In this document: positions 41,106 through 50,682 of the stretch, piece after piece | How positions within the stretch are numbered: the stretch's first letter is position 1 | Layout: each line of letters begins with the position of its first letter | NCBI RefSeq assembly: GCF_013744875.1 | Contig: NZ_CP059399.1 | Location: forward strand, 2,604,001-2,668,000 | Origin: Nocardia huaxiensis | Lineage (GTDB): Bacteria; Actinomycetota; Actinomycetes; Mycobacteriales; Mycobacteriaceae | Reading direction: 5' to 3' | DNA: 64,000 nt | Translations under genes and position numbers: made by a program | Notes under the pieces: model-generated | The model's input: the letters and a program-made list of their open reading frames with translations, nothing else | Told to the model about the DNA's origin: nothing | The model's database searches: none

Positions 41106-44100
41106 TCACCGGTTGAAGTCTGGATCGCCGACCAAGGCGGCGTGGAAGCGGCGTGGGGGTTGGCCGCGGCGGATGAGGAGGGCGCGGCCTGGGGGTTGGG
41201 TGCTCATGGCTGCGCCGGGCCAGATTTGGCCTTCCTGGCGGTCGCCGGAGAGGAGGATGCCGGTGGCGCCGTTTTCCTTGAGAGTTTGGATGACGGGTTC
41301 GAAGAGGGCTCGGGCTGCGCCGCCGGAGCGGCGGAGGACTATCAGGTGCAGGCCGAGGTCTCGGGCCTGGGGGATGTAGGGCAGCAGCGGGGCCAGCGGG
41401 CCGGGGCCGGCGGGGGAGAGGAGGTCGAAATCGTCGGCTATGACGAAGATTTCGGGGCCTGTCCACCAGGAGCGGTCGCGGAGTTGGGTGGGGGAGAGGT
41501 CGTCCGGGGGGAGGCGCTTTTCGATTTCGGCGGCTATGCCGCCGGCCATTCCTGTTGCGGCGGAGGGGGTTCCGGCGTAGGCGCCTAGGTAGTCGTCGGG
41601 GACGGCCTCCAGGAGGGTGCGGCGGGTGTCGAAGACGGCGAAGACCAGTTGGTCGTCGGTGTAGCTGGTGAGGAGCTCGTTGATGATGATGCGGGCCAGG
41701 TTGGTTTTGCCGGATTCGGAGTCGCCGAAGACCAGTAGGTGCTGGTCGGTGGTGGCGAAATCGAGGGTTACCGGGCCCAGTTCGGCTTCGTCGACGCCCA
41801 GCAGGACCGGGGCGATGCGTGGGTGGGCGGCTCGGAAAGCGGTGTAGTCGAGAGTGGTTGGGAGCATGCGCACTTCGGGGGCGCGGGGGCCGGACCATGC
41901 TTCTGCTATCGCATTGACCGTGTCTTCGAGCTGGCGGGTCGACGCGCAGTCCAGGTTGTTTTGCAGCACCGGCAGACTCAGTTGGATGAGCAGCTTGTCA
42001 CTGCCGATGCAGCGGCCCGGTGTGGTGGGTTTGATGTTCTCGACGACCTTGCGGGCGATGGTGGAGTCGAGTGGATCGTTCAGGCGCAGTTCGAGTTTGG
42101 TGCCCATGACGGCCTGCATGGGCAGGCGCAGGTCGGCCCAGCGGCCACTGGTGAGGACCAGGTGGACGCCGAAACCCAGGCCGCGGTTGCCGATTTCCTG
42201 GATCATCGGCAGGAGTTCTTCGTAGTCGTCCTTCATGGATGCCCAGCCGTCGATGACCAGGAAAATGTCGGCGACGTCCAATTCCGGGATGTGCTCGAAG
42301 TTGCGGCGCAGGTCGTCGGCGGAGTCCAGGCGGCGGCGGGCGAAAACCTGTTCGCGCAGCGTCAGATGCGCCATCACCTCGGCGACGGTGCGGCGGACGC
42401 GGTCGGGTTCGAAACGGGTGGCGACTCCGCCGACATGGGGGAGGCCGGCGAGTACGGAGAGTCCGGCGCCACCGAGATCGATTGCGTAGAAGTCGACTTC
42501 ACGCGGAGTGTGGGTGAGCGCGGCGCCGATCATCAGGCTGCGCAGCGCACCGGTCTTGCCGGACTGCGGGGCTCCCAGGATGCAGACATTGCCGCCGGAG
42601 GTGCGCAGGTCGAGTTCGAAGGGGCCCTGCCACTGTTCGAGAGGTTTGTCGATCAGCCCGACGGGCACGCGCAGATTTCCCCACCGGGAAGCATCGGAGG
42701 TGGTGAGTCCACGTTCCGGTGTGGTGGTGAATTCGCCGAGCACAGTGGTGAAGTCGAGTTCGGCGGGCAGCGGCGGCAGCCAGATCTGGGTGACCTTCTC
42801 GGCCGCGTCACGCATGCGGGAGACGGCCACGTCGAGAGTGGTGGCGGCGAAGCGATCCACCTCGCGGGGTTCGGGTCCCGAAGCGAGTGCGCCGCTGGCG
42901 ATCCGATCCGCCAGCCACTCCTCGGTGTCGTTGAACAAGCCGAATGGCATGGGCACAGGCGGCATTTCGGTAGCCACCTTGTCCTCGGTCGGTTCGTACA
43001 CACCCGAGACGTACGCCGCCTTGAAGCGGGAGAAGATATCCGGGTCGACCTTCAGGATTCCGGACCCCGGGACCGGCGGCAGCGAATGCGCGTCCGGCAC
43101 ACCGAGTGCCGTGCGGGATTCCTGAGCGGTGAAGGTACGCAAGCCGATTCGATACGACAGATGCGATTCCAGCCCACGCAGACGGCCTTCTTCGAGGCGT
43201 TGCGTGGCGAGCAGCAGATGCACGCCGATGGATCTCCCGATCCGGCCGATCTGCACGAACAGATCGATGAAATCCGGTTTGGCGGACAGGATTTCACCGA
43301 ACTCGTCGATGACGACGAAGAGGTTGGGCAGCGGCGGCAGATCCTGCCCGGCATCCCGGCGTTCATTGTAGGCGGTGACGTTGGGCAGCGCTCCCGCATC
43401 CTGCAGCACGCGCTGCCGCCGCTGCATCTCGCCGAGCAGGGCGTCGTGCAGCCGATCCACGAGTCCGGCGTCATCGGCGAGGTTCGACACCATGGCCGTG
43501 GTGTGCGGCAGATCGTCCAAACCCGCGAACGCCGCACCACCCTTGTAGTCGACGAGCACGAACGCCAGCCGATGCGGCGGGTGCGCGACAGCCAGGCTGA
43601 GCACCAGCGTCCGCAGCACTTCCGACTTTCCGGAACCCGTTGCGCCAATGCACAATCCGTGCGGGCCCATGCCCTGCTGACCGGACTCCTTGATATCGAG
43701 CCGCACCGGCTTCCCCGCCGCGTCGAGCCCGATCGGCACGTTCAGGAAGTCCGCCAGCGGACGTGGCTGCCACATCTCACTGATGTCGTAGGTGCCGAAA
43801 TCGTGCACCCCGAGCAGCGCGTCGAGGCCGACCACGGTTTCCAGCGGTGCATCGGGTGTAGGGTCGGCCGCCAATCGCATGGGCGCGAGGAACCGAGCCA
43901 GCCCGGCGGCGACCGAGATCGGCGCGTCGTCGATCACTCCGGTTCGCGCACCCAGGACGGTCCGCGCGAATTCGGCCTGTGCCTCACTGTCCATCTCGCC
44001 GGGACGGGTGGGCGCAGCAGTCACAATTTCGACCGCGCAGGTGCGATCTTCCTCGACCGTGACGCGCACATCCACATGCGTGGGTTCGAGTCGCCGCCGT

Positions 44101-45164
44101 TCATTGCTGGTGATGACGCAGATTCCCAGATCCCCCGGCGTGTGCGGGGCGGGAATCAGCGCCAAGGGATCGATGGCCGCACCACCCCGAGGCACGATGA
44201 TGATCAGCCGATCCCCCGGATACACCGCCGCACCGGGCCGCGCCCGCAACTGCTCGGTCCGCACCGAAACCCGCCGCCGAATGTGCTGCTCCAACTCGGC
44301 CGAAAGCTCTTCCGCCGAACGGGAAATCATCCGCCGCCCGATAGGCCCATCGAAGCTGCGCACATCCAGCAGATGCGGCAACCACGCCATCCACTCGAAC
44401 TCGCCCGGATCCGCTTGCCCCACACAGACATGAATCCGCACATCCTCGGGCGCGTGCAACGCCGCCACCTGCATCACCATGGCCCGCAACAACTCCGAGG
44501 TGACTTCCGGCGGCCCCACCAGCGAAACCACACCCCGCAACGGCACCGCGACCGGCAGATTCGTCACCGTCCGACTCCGAATCAACAGCCGATCCAACTG
44601 CGCTTGCGCTACCGGGTCATTGGGCTGCAGCGGATTCTCCTTCCCCCGCACCGCCACCGGCCGCGAGATGTCCCCACTCCCGAATCCCCCACGCACAACC
44701 AGGAAGTCGGCATCCGCCCGCCGTCTCTCCCACACCCGCAACGGATCCCGCACGATCTCGCTCAACCGCACCGCCGCCGGATGCCGGAACGCCGCGGCCT
44801 CCCGCTGCACCCCCGCATCCCCCTGCAACGCGACCCGCGTCTCCCGCACGAACCGTACATACCGAGCCCGATCCTCGGCTGCCTTCTTCCGTGCCCCCGA
44901 CCGGTAGAACACCAGCGCCGCAACCCCACCCAGCACCGCAGCCGCCACCATCGCCCCACCCGCGATCATCCGCAACGGATTGCTGTTCGACAGCAGCATG
45001 CTCGCAGCCCCCGCCGCCCCCAGCATCGGCATCAACACCCGCATAGCCGTGCCCGAGGCCGCGGAGCCCGCTCCCGTGACAGGCGGTGGAGGCAACTCCA
45101 CCGGAGCCAACGGCATAGCCGGCACAGCGCCACGTGCGGGCCGATGAATCATCTTGTGCGCCAT
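41106..45164 (-). CDS. eccC: Type VII secretion ATPase EccC (three FtsK/SpoIIIE domains)
   Basis: A 1352-residue EccC, the motor of the ESX machine, from the ATG at 45164 (MAHKMIHRPARGAVP). Two membrane helices lie in residues 40-90. Three P-loop domains follow: GATGSGKS near residue 506 with Walker B FVVIDEF, GAPQSGKT near 865, and GDSESGKT near 1148. Only the first has a canonical acidic Walker B pair; the others read VIDGW and IADDF, as in other EccC proteins where domains 2 and 3 bind ATP tightly or bind substrate signals. It is unsplit, unlike EccCa/EccCb of ESX-1. The start overlaps the preceding zinc-ribbon gene's stop by one base. Confidence 0.95.
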   Translation of the reverse strand: MAHKMIHRPARGAVPAMPLAPVELPPPPVTGAGSAASGTAMRVLMPMLGAAGAASMLLSNSNPLRMIAGGAMVAAAVLGGVAALVFYRSGARKKAAEDRARYVRFVRETRVALQGDAGVQREAAAFRHPAAVRLSEIVRDPLRVWERRRADADFLVVRGGFGSGDISRPVAVRGKENPLQPNDPVAQAQLDRLLIRSRTVTNLPVAVPLRGVVSLVGPPEVTSELLRAMVMQVAALHAPEDVRIHVCVGQADPGEFEWMAWLPHLLDVRSFDGPIGRRMISRSAEELSAELEQHIRRRVSVRTEQLRARPGAAVYPGDRLIIIVPRGGAAIDPLALIPAPHTPGDLGICVITSNERRRLEPTHVDVRVTVEEDRTCAVEIVTAAPTRPGEMDSEAQAEFARTVLGARTGVIDDAPISVAAGLARFLAPMRLAADPTPDAPLETVVGLDALLGVHDFGTYDISEMWQPRPLADFLNVPIGLDAAGKPVRLDIKESGQQGMGPHGLCIGATGSGKSEVLRTLVLSLAVAHPPHRLAFVLVDYKGGAAFAGLDDLPHTTAMVSNLADDAGLVDRLHDALLGEMQRRQRVLQDAGALPNVTAYNERRDAGQDLPPLPNLFVVIDEFGEILSAKPDFIDLFVQIGRIGRSIGVHLLLATQRLEEGRLRGLESHLSYRIGLRTFTAQESRTALGVPDAHSLPPVPGSGILKVDPDIFSRFKAAYVSGVYEPTEDKVATEMPPVPMPFGLFNDTEEWLADRIASGALASGPEPREVDRFAATTLDVAVSRMRDAAEKVTQIWLPPLPAELDFTTVLGEFTTTPERGLTTSDASRWGNLRVPVGLIDKPLEQWQGPFELDLRTSGGNVCILGAPQSGKTGALRSLMIGAALTHTPREVDFYAIDLGGAGLSVLAGLPHVGGVATRFEPDRVRRTVAEVMAHLTLREQVFARRRLDSADDLRRNFEHIPELDVADIFLVIDGWASMKDDYEELLPMIQEIGNRGLGFGVHLVLTSGRWADLRLPMQAVMGTKLELRLNDPLDSTIARKVVENIKPTTPGRCIGSDKLLIQLSLPVLQNNLDCASTRQLEDTVNAIAEAWSGPRAPEVRMLPTTLDYTAFRAAHPRIAPVLLGVDEAELGPVTLDFATTDQHLLVFGDSESGKTNLARIIINELLTSYTDDQLVFAVFDTRRTLLEAVPDDYLGAYAGTPSAATGMAGGIAAEIEKRLPPDDLSPTQLRDRSWWTGPEIFVIADDFDLLSPAGPGPLAPLLPYIPQARDLGLHLIVLRRSGGAARALFEPVIQTLKENGATGILLSGDRQEGQIWPGAAMSTQPPGRALLIRRGQPPRRFHAALVGDPDFNR

Positions 45165-45829
45165 CAGGATCTGCGCCTCCCGGGCAAGGTTTCCAAACAA
45201 AGGATGAAGCTCTTCGAATACACCTTCGCGCTGGCCTCGGGGTGGCTGTAGCACGCATTGGGCCGGTCGGGGCCGGGCATGTGGGCCAGCACGCGGTACG
45301 TGGCGCGGCGATCGGAACAGTCGAGAATCTCGATGTCGGCGTCCTCGTCGATCCAGGCGTTGGATTCGTTCCGGTTCCGAACACAGTCTCCCGCCACGGC
45401 ATTGGCAGGATTCTCCCGGTCGCGGATCATCATGATTCCGGCGATGAGCACCACCGGCAGGATGAACCCGAGCCCTTCGAGCCGGGAAACCCGTTTCGGC
45501 AGAAGCGGTTTCGACGGTTCTGTGTACGCCTCCGGCATCCCCAGGGCGGCGACCTTGGAGCGAGCCGACGCATTCACAACCAGGGCGTACACGGTGAACA
45601 GCGGAGAAATCATCCCCCACCACCCGGCCCACGCCGTGGGCACGGTCATGCGCCGGAAGGCATCCAGTCCACAGGTCCGGCAGAACGGCCCCGCCATGGT
45701 GAGGAACTGCATGACCAGCAGCCATCCGCGGTGCCCGCGAAACGTCACTTCAATAGCCGGTGTCGCACCGCAACTCCGGCAGGCAATGGCGGGTCCGCTA
45801 TCGATATGCGGGGGTATTTCGTCTGTCAT
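45164..45829 (-). CDS. Zinc-ribbon membrane protein in the T7SS operon
   Basis: A 221-residue protein I do not recognise by function. A zinc ribbon is formed by Cys17, Cys20, Cys50 and Cys53. Hydrophobic helices follow near residues 68-86 (WAGWWGMISPLFTVYALVV) and 120-136 (LGFILPVVLIAGIMMI). The C-terminal 80 residues contain paired Cys (GDCVRNRNESNAW, ILDCSDRRATY) and resemble small extracellular domains found near ESX genes. Tight overlap with eccC and a 10-base gap to the gene before it suggest it works with the secretion machine or the toxin cargo. Confidence 0.65.
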   Translation of the reverse strand: MTDEIPPHIDSGPAIACRSCGATPAIEVTFRGHRGWLLVMQFLTMAGPFCRTCGLDAFRRMTVPTAWAGWWGMISPLFTVYALVVNASARSKVAALGMPEAYTEPSKPLLPKRVSRLEGLGFILPVVLIAGIMMIRDRENPANAVAGDCVRNRNESNAWIDEDADIEILDCSDRRATYRVLAHMPGPDRPNACYSHPEASAKVYSKSFILCLETLPGRRRS

Positions 45830-45839
45830 TCGAGGTCTC

Positions 45840-46532
45840 TCACGGCGCGACGGGCATCGAGTCGAAGCCGTCGAACAGGTATGCGTAGACCTGGGCCAGG
45901 TAGAGGGCCAGCTGATCCGGGGTCGAGAACGGGATGTAGGTGAGCTCGTACCAGGTTCGCGGGTCGATCGGACGGTGCTGGACCAGGTGAGTCAGACCGG
46001 TGCGGATCGTGTCGCGGTAATCCGGCCAGGCGAGTTCGAAGGTCGGGCGGAGTTCGTGGAGGTCGTCGGCGGCCTCCACACCCAGTCCGGCGGCGCAGAA
46101 GTGCACGAACCGCCGGTCGACTCCGTCGATATCGAGGCCGAGGGACGAGAGCGGCACAGTGGTCGGATCCAGATTGCCGCCGGGGTACGGCCACATGGTG
46201 GTGTTGGCCAGTTCGGCGGGGACTTCCGGACCGATACCCGAAACGGCTTGCGGGGCAGGGCGGTAGACCGCATACACCAGTCCCGCGCTGAAGTCGCCGT
46301 GCACGTAGTTGTAGCTGCCGTCGGGCGCCACCGGCGTGTGTGGGTCGAATCCGAACGCGGTGGCCTTGTCGTTGTTCGGGCCGGACCCGTAGATCTCGTC
46401 GAAGCGCAGTACCGGTGTCAGATCGTGGTCACGGAGTGCTGTTGCGCGGGCGGCACTTTCGGCGGCGGCGAATGCTTCCTCGGAGTCGAATCGGGTCGCC
46501 CACGGTCCGACGCGGCGGCTCTCGTTGGTCAT
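45840..46532 (-). CDS. Immunity-like protein, larger paralogue
   Basis: A 230-residue soluble protein without a known family. Its last 60 residues align with the 126-residue protein encoded just upstream: YRDTIRTGLTHLVQHRPIDP then WYELTYIPFSTPDQLALYLA against YRDMVRQALDYVITRGTSPH then WFDATNTWFFDQQELDEYLQ, and both end near YLF. Residues 1-150 have no counterpart there. The start ATG 46532 overlaps the small immunity gene's stop by four bases. A tandem, diverged immunity gene is the simplest reading. Confidence 0.55.
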   Translation of the reverse strand: MTNESRRVGPWATRFDSEEAFAAAESAARATALRDHDLTPVLRFDEIYGSGPNNDKATAFGFDPHTPVAPDGSYNYVHGDFSAGLVYAVYRPAPQAVSGIGPEVPAELANTTMWPYPGGNLDPTTVPLSSLGLDIDGVDRRFVHFCAAGLGVEAADDLHELRPTFELAWPDYRDTIRTGLTHLVQHRPIDPRTWYELTYIPFSTPDQLALYLAQVYAYLFDGFDSMPVAP

Positions 46533-46909
46533 CGTGTACCTTCCGAATCATCGTCGACGGCGGGCATCGAGTCTGCAGATCTGACCCGTTCGTTGTCGGG
46601 TGGGTAGATCGGTTCCGGGCGATCTCCGAACAGATAGTCCCTGAATGCTTGCAGGTACTCGTCGAGTTCCTGCTGATCGAAGAACCAGGTGTTGGTCGCG
46701 TCGAACCATTCGTGCGGTGAGGTGCCGCGCGTGATCACATAGTCGAGGGCCTGGCGCACCATGTCCCGATATGCCGGATCCGCTGCGACGTCGGCGCGCA
46801 GGATCGGAGCGAAATGCCACATCTCGTCACCGAACTCAGCGGAGTGCATGGTCAGGATCGGCCACTGCAGCCGGTCGATGTGCGGAATGTCTTCCCGCCA
46901 CGTTGTCAT
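46529..46909 (-). CDS. Probable immunity protein for the adjacent toxin
   Basis: A 126-residue acidic cytoplasmic protein starting MTTWREDIPHIDRLQWPILT and ending DSEGTR. It has many Trp, Phe and Asp residues and no signal peptide. The ATG at 46909 overlaps the stop of the 1258-residue toxin gene as ATGA, the usual arrangement of a toxin and its immunity partner. No characterised immunity family is recognised. The assignment is by position and size. Confidence 0.65.
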   Translation of the reverse strand: MTTWREDIPHIDRLQWPILTMHSAEFGDEMWHFAPILRADVAADPAYRDMVRQALDYVITRGTSPHEWFDATNTWFFDQQELDEYLQAFRDYLFGDRPEPIYPPDNERVRSADSMPAVDDDSEGTR

Positions 46910-49900
46910 GGATTCAGTCTCTTCTGTGGCTCGGGATACATCGTTGTCAGGTTCCAGTCGCCGGTGGGAGTGCGGTCGTAGACGGCCAGAATCTTGGTAT
47001 CGGTGAAGTCGACCGGCTTGTAGTTCACCCGGGTGCCGGTCATCGGGTTCGCGGGATCGATGTAGAAGCCACGCAGTTTTGCGATGCCCTCGTCGCCGAT
47101 CGCGGCACGGACCTGTTCCGGGGTCAGTTGCACGACCTCTCGGGGAGCGGTACTGCCGACAGGGATCTGGTTGCGGGCAGCCGCTTCCGCGGCGACCAGG
47201 CTCCGCTGGTCGCCGAACGCAGTGGAGAACGGTCCGCACTTGTGCTTGATCGGATCCCCGGCGTTGTTGGTCGCGTACTTGTCCATGTACCGGTCGCGGG
47301 TGAGCAACTCGACGGGCCCCTTCGCCGGGTCTATCTTGCCGCTGGAGACGACGTACCCGTCCTGGAAGTTCGGGTGGGGTGGATTACCGGTCAGCTGCGG
47401 TGTCCCCAATCGCGACTGCAACTGGCCATCGGTGGGGTGCAGGTGCCGCTGAGGCGAATGCCCCTGTGTCTCGAGCTCAGAGATGCGCAGGGCATCGGCG
47501 GCCGCATCGGTGCTCCCGGCCTTGGCTACTGCGGCACCGGCGCCAGGGTAGTTCGTTCCGTGTCCAATCTCGGATGGAGAGAAACGCAGCTCATCGAAAT
47601 TCGGCATGGTGTTGGGATCGAAGGGCTTGTTGAGCGGCGGGTGTGCGCCGACGCCGGACAGTGGTGGGCCCTGTAGGTCGATCGGCTTGCTCGAGCCGGG
47701 TACCCCTTCCGGTAGGCCGGACCAGCCGCGGGCGATGTCGTCGGTGGCCTCTAGGGCGCCACGGGTCGCGGCACTTCCGAGTCCTCGCAGTTCGGCGAGG
47801 CCCGCGCGGATGCCGGCGATACCTGGGATCGGCAGGAAGGTAGCCAGGTCCAGGGCTATGCGGGGGACGCTGGGCGCGGCTTCCATTTCTTCGAGGGCGG
47901 CGTCGCTGAGTTGCTGACCCGTGGGAGTCAGTGGGCCGCCGGCCGCGGCGCCGGTGAGGCCGGTCATTCCCGCCTGGGCGTAGTGGGTGAGGAAGCTGCC
48001 GATGTCGGTGATCGGATCCACCACGGCGTGCAGCGCGAAGTTGCCGGCATCTGCGACCGCGCCGGTCAGACGCTGTGAGTTCTCGGTGGCGGCAGCGGCT
48101 GCGGCCTGGTCCAAGGGGTTGGCGGCGGCCCGAAGGCCGTCGCCGTACCGGAATCCTGCGGCCACGTCGGAACCCCAGTCGGCGAGACTGTTTCCGGCAT
48201 TGCTGAAGAAGTCGCCGACCTTCTCCATATTGGATCGCAGGTCCGGCGCGGCCTGGTGGTTACTGAGCTCGCCTCTCGTGTTGACGTCGACCTTTTCGCC
48301 ATTGGAGAAGGTCAGGCGGGTGCCACCGTTCGCCAGCGGTTCCGCTGTGCCGCTGATGCCGTGAACCGGGTCCTGGAACGAGCCCTCGATCTTGCCCTTG
48401 TCGTTCAGCGAGAAGATCGAGCCATCCGGGAAGGTCACCGACGACGGTTTGCCGGTGATGTCGTAGCTGATCGACGCCACCTTGCCGTCGGTGATATCGA
48501 TGTGGGTGGGCTTGCCGTTGGGCCCGACCTCGGCCGTCCAGCCGCTGCCGCCGAGTTCCGGGTGTGGCGTGTCGTATTTGACTGTCCCACTTTTGACTTC
48601 GAGGGATTCCCCGTTCTTCAGATCCCACTTCTCGGTGTGGATGGTGGTGCCGGGGTCGCGTCCGGGTTCACCGGTCTGTGTGACAGTGCCTGCGCCACTG
48701 GGCAGTTCGTAGGATTCGCCGTCCTTCATGTCGCCCTTGGCGGCGCGATCGACGAAGTCGGTGACGGTCGGCTGCTGTTGGCCGGACGGGCCGGTGGCCG
48801 CCATGGTCTGATCGACAGCGGGGACCATGTCGAGCGGGGACGTCGGAGCCGGAGCTTGAACGCCGGGAAGCTGGTTGAGGGTTTCGCGGGCGGTTCGGTC
48901 GGCGTCGACCTGCTCGGGTGATTTGACGGTGCCGTCCGAGTTCAGCGCACCGCCCAGGCCGGGCAGCATCTTCGCTACCTCTGGGTCCATCTGTTGTGGA
49001 TCGGAAACCGGTTGTGCCGCTGGTGGAGCGGGGTCAGGGTCCGGGGCCGCGGGTGCCTCGCCTTCCGGGTCGGCGAGGATCGGGAAGACGGAATCTTTTG
49101 TGGCGTGGATGGTTTGGGTGAGGGTGTCACCGTCGACGGTGTAGTCGGTGGCGACTTCGCGGCCCAGGGCGTCGTAGGCCCAAGGGCGCTTGATGTGGCC
49201 GGCCGTGTCGCCGTCACGGGCGAGGATGGAAACGGAGCCGTCCGGGTTGGGTTGCAGACGGCCGCCTTCGGGGACCGGCTGAGTGAATTGGTAGCGGATG
49301 GGGGCGCCGGCGTTGTTGATCAGGACGAGGGTGCGTTCACCGCCCGAACCGGTCGGCACGGTGAGTTGTTCGTAGCCGGAGCCGGGATCGAGGACCAGGC
49401 GGAGGCGGTCGCCGATCGCTCCGGTGTGGTTGTGTCGGCCGTTGTCGTCGCCCTGGCTGTCGCGGGGCTGAGGCCGGTTGTTCAGGCGGGCGGGGATGCG
49501 TAGGACGAAGGGTGCGCCGACCGGGGCTGGGCCGGTGAGCGAAGTGAGTTCACCCGTCCCGAATCGGCTTGCGGTGAAGCGCTTTTCGGTCGTCTCGGCG
49601 GCATCGGGGTCGGGGACGACAGCCGGGTTGAGGCAGGCTTCGAAGAGTTCTCGGGCGTGGGTGCCGCCGCCGGGGGTGTTCTCGGGGACCACCAGGTCTA
49701 CGAGGTCGTCGGTCGGGGCCAGGCCGGTGATGCCGGCGACTCGGTAGGCGAGGCGGGCGGGTTTGGCCAGGGGGATGACGTCGAGGCCGGCGCGGAGCAG
49801 GATGCGACGCCAATCACCCACGCCTGCTGAGGTTTTCGCGGCGGCTGCCGAGACGGTGCCCGCGGCTACCGCCGCTGCGGTCAGAGGTGCGGCGGCTGCG

Positions 49901-50682
49901 GTGAGGGGTGGGAGGATGGCTGCGGTGGAGGCGAAGCCGGCGACTTCGCTGAGGGCGTCCGAGCCGCTGGCGAGGGTGCGTATGGGCTCGGTGTTGGCTG
50001 CGACCGGGTTCAGGGGGCGGTCGAGCAGGCCGTTGACGCCGCGGCCGATAATCGCGAAAGCCTGTTCGCCGATGGGGTTTTCGCTGAAGCGCAGGACGGT
50101 GGCGGAGCGGATGTCGATGATCGTTGCCTCGACCATTCGGTTGAGGTCGCGTTGCAGGTCGGTGGCGGTGGTGACCAGGGAATCCCAGCGGGCGCGGACG
50201 CGGCCGAGCTCGTCCAGGGCGGCACCGACGGTCAGCACGTTGGAGGTTCGCACTGCGGCGACGGCGGCCTGGAGTTGCTCGTAGGTGTGGGGTGCTTCGG
50301 CGGCGACCGGCTCCATGTTGGTCTGGAGGCGGGTCAGTTCGATTGCGTACTGCTGCAGGGCATCTCCGGCGCGGGTGTACGCCTCGCCGGTGATCTGCAG
50401 GCGCTGGGCCAGGTGGTCGTCCTTGACGCCGGTGAACAGACCGGCTTCCAGGCCGAGGAATCGGGAGGTGTCCAGCCCGGCGATGCGGTATCCGGCGTCA
50501 CGGGCGGCGCGGCCGAAGTCGGACCAGGCGCGGCCGGTGACCTCGATGCGGTCGGTGTCGCCGTCCATGAGGAACAGCTCTGCCGGATAACGGCCCTCGG
50601 TGACCGTGGTCAGAGCCTGATCGAGCAGGCCCGTGTCGGAGTGTGGCGCGTCCGGATACACGCCGGTGGAAGTGGCAGCCAT
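46906..50682 (-). CDS. T7SS polymorphic toxin 1 (1258 residues)
   Basis: Residues 1-220 look like a T7SS export domain: a long helical bundle with GRAWSDFGRAARDAGYRIA and GEAYTRAGDALQQYAIELTR. Residues 225-345 hold small hydrophobic Ala-rich helices, then strand-rich repeats to about 565. All of this is shared with the second toxin at 61,068. Next come a Pro-rich linker, a beta-rich region of about 230 residues (TDGKVASISYDITGKPSSVT and similar repeats), a hydrophobic pretoxin region (about 860-1000), and an unshared C-terminal domain at 1064-1258. That domain has GHSPQRHLHPTDGQLQSRL and ends WNLTTMYPEPQ; an RNase-like BECR toxin is possible but not shown. The gene starts after GGGGGA and overlaps the GH5 stop. 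Confidence 0.8.
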   Translation of the reverse strand: MAATSTGVYPDAPHSDTGLLDQALTTVTEGRYPAELFLMDGDTDRIEVTGRAWSDFGRAARDAGYRIAGLDTSRFLGLEAGLFTGVKDDHLAQRLQITGEAYTRAGDALQQYAIELTRLQTNMEPVAAEAPHTYEQLQAAVAAVRTSNVLTVGAALDELGRVRARWDSLVTTATDLQRDLNRMVEATIIDIRSATVLRFSENPIGEQAFAIIGRGVNGLLDRPLNPVAANTEPIRTLASGSDALSEVAGFASTAAILPPLTAAAAPLTAAAVAAGTVSAAAAKTSAGVGDWRRILLRAGLDVIPLAKPARLAYRVAGITGLAPTDDLVDLVVPENTPGGGTHARELFEACLNPAVVPDPDAAETTEKRFTASRFGTGELTSLTGPAPVGAPFVLRIPARLNNRPQPRDSQGDDNGRHNHTGAIGDRLRLVLDPGSGYEQLTVPTGSGGERTLVLINNAGAPIRYQFTQPVPEGGRLQPNPDGSVSILARDGDTAGHIKRPWAYDALGREVATDYTVDGDTLTQTIHATKDSVFPILADPEGEAPAAPDPDPAPPAAQPVSDPQQMDPEVAKMLPGLGGALNSDGTVKSPEQVDADRTARETLNQLPGVQAPAPTSPLDMVPAVDQTMAATGPSGQQQPTVTDFVDRAAKGDMKDGESYELPSGAGTVTQTGEPGRDPGTTIHTEKWDLKNGESLEVKSGTVKYDTPHPELGGSGWTAEVGPNGKPTHIDITDGKVASISYDITGKPSSVTFPDGSIFSLNDKGKIEGSFQDPVHGISGTAEPLANGGTRLTFSNGEKVDVNTRGELSNHQAAPDLRSNMEKVGDFFSNAGNSLADWGSDVAAGFRYGDGLRAAANPLDQAAAAAATENSQRLTGAVADAGNFALHAVVDPITDIGSFLTHYAQAGMTGLTGAAAGGPLTPTGQQLSDAALEEMEAAPSVPRIALDLATFLPIPGIAGIRAGLAELRGLGSAATRGALEATDDIARGWSGLPEGVPGSSKPIDLQGPPLSGVGAHPPLNKPFDPNTMPNFDELRFSPSEIGHGTNYPGAGAAVAKAGSTDAAADALRISELETQGHSPQRHLHPTDGQLQSRLGTPQLTGNPPHPNFQDGYVVSSGKIDPAKGPVELLTRDRYMDKYATNNAGDPIKHKCGPFSTAFGDQRSLVAAEAAARNQIPVGSTAPREVVQLTPEQVRAAIGDEGIAKLRGFYIDPANPMTGTRVNYKPVDFTDTKILAVYDRTPTGDWNLTTMYPEPQKRLNP

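Noticed and set aside
41739..45251. A 1170-codon open frame on the plus strand opposite eccC
   Set aside because: Antisense to a strongly conserved EccC; the peptide is rich in His, Arg and Pro without any motif.
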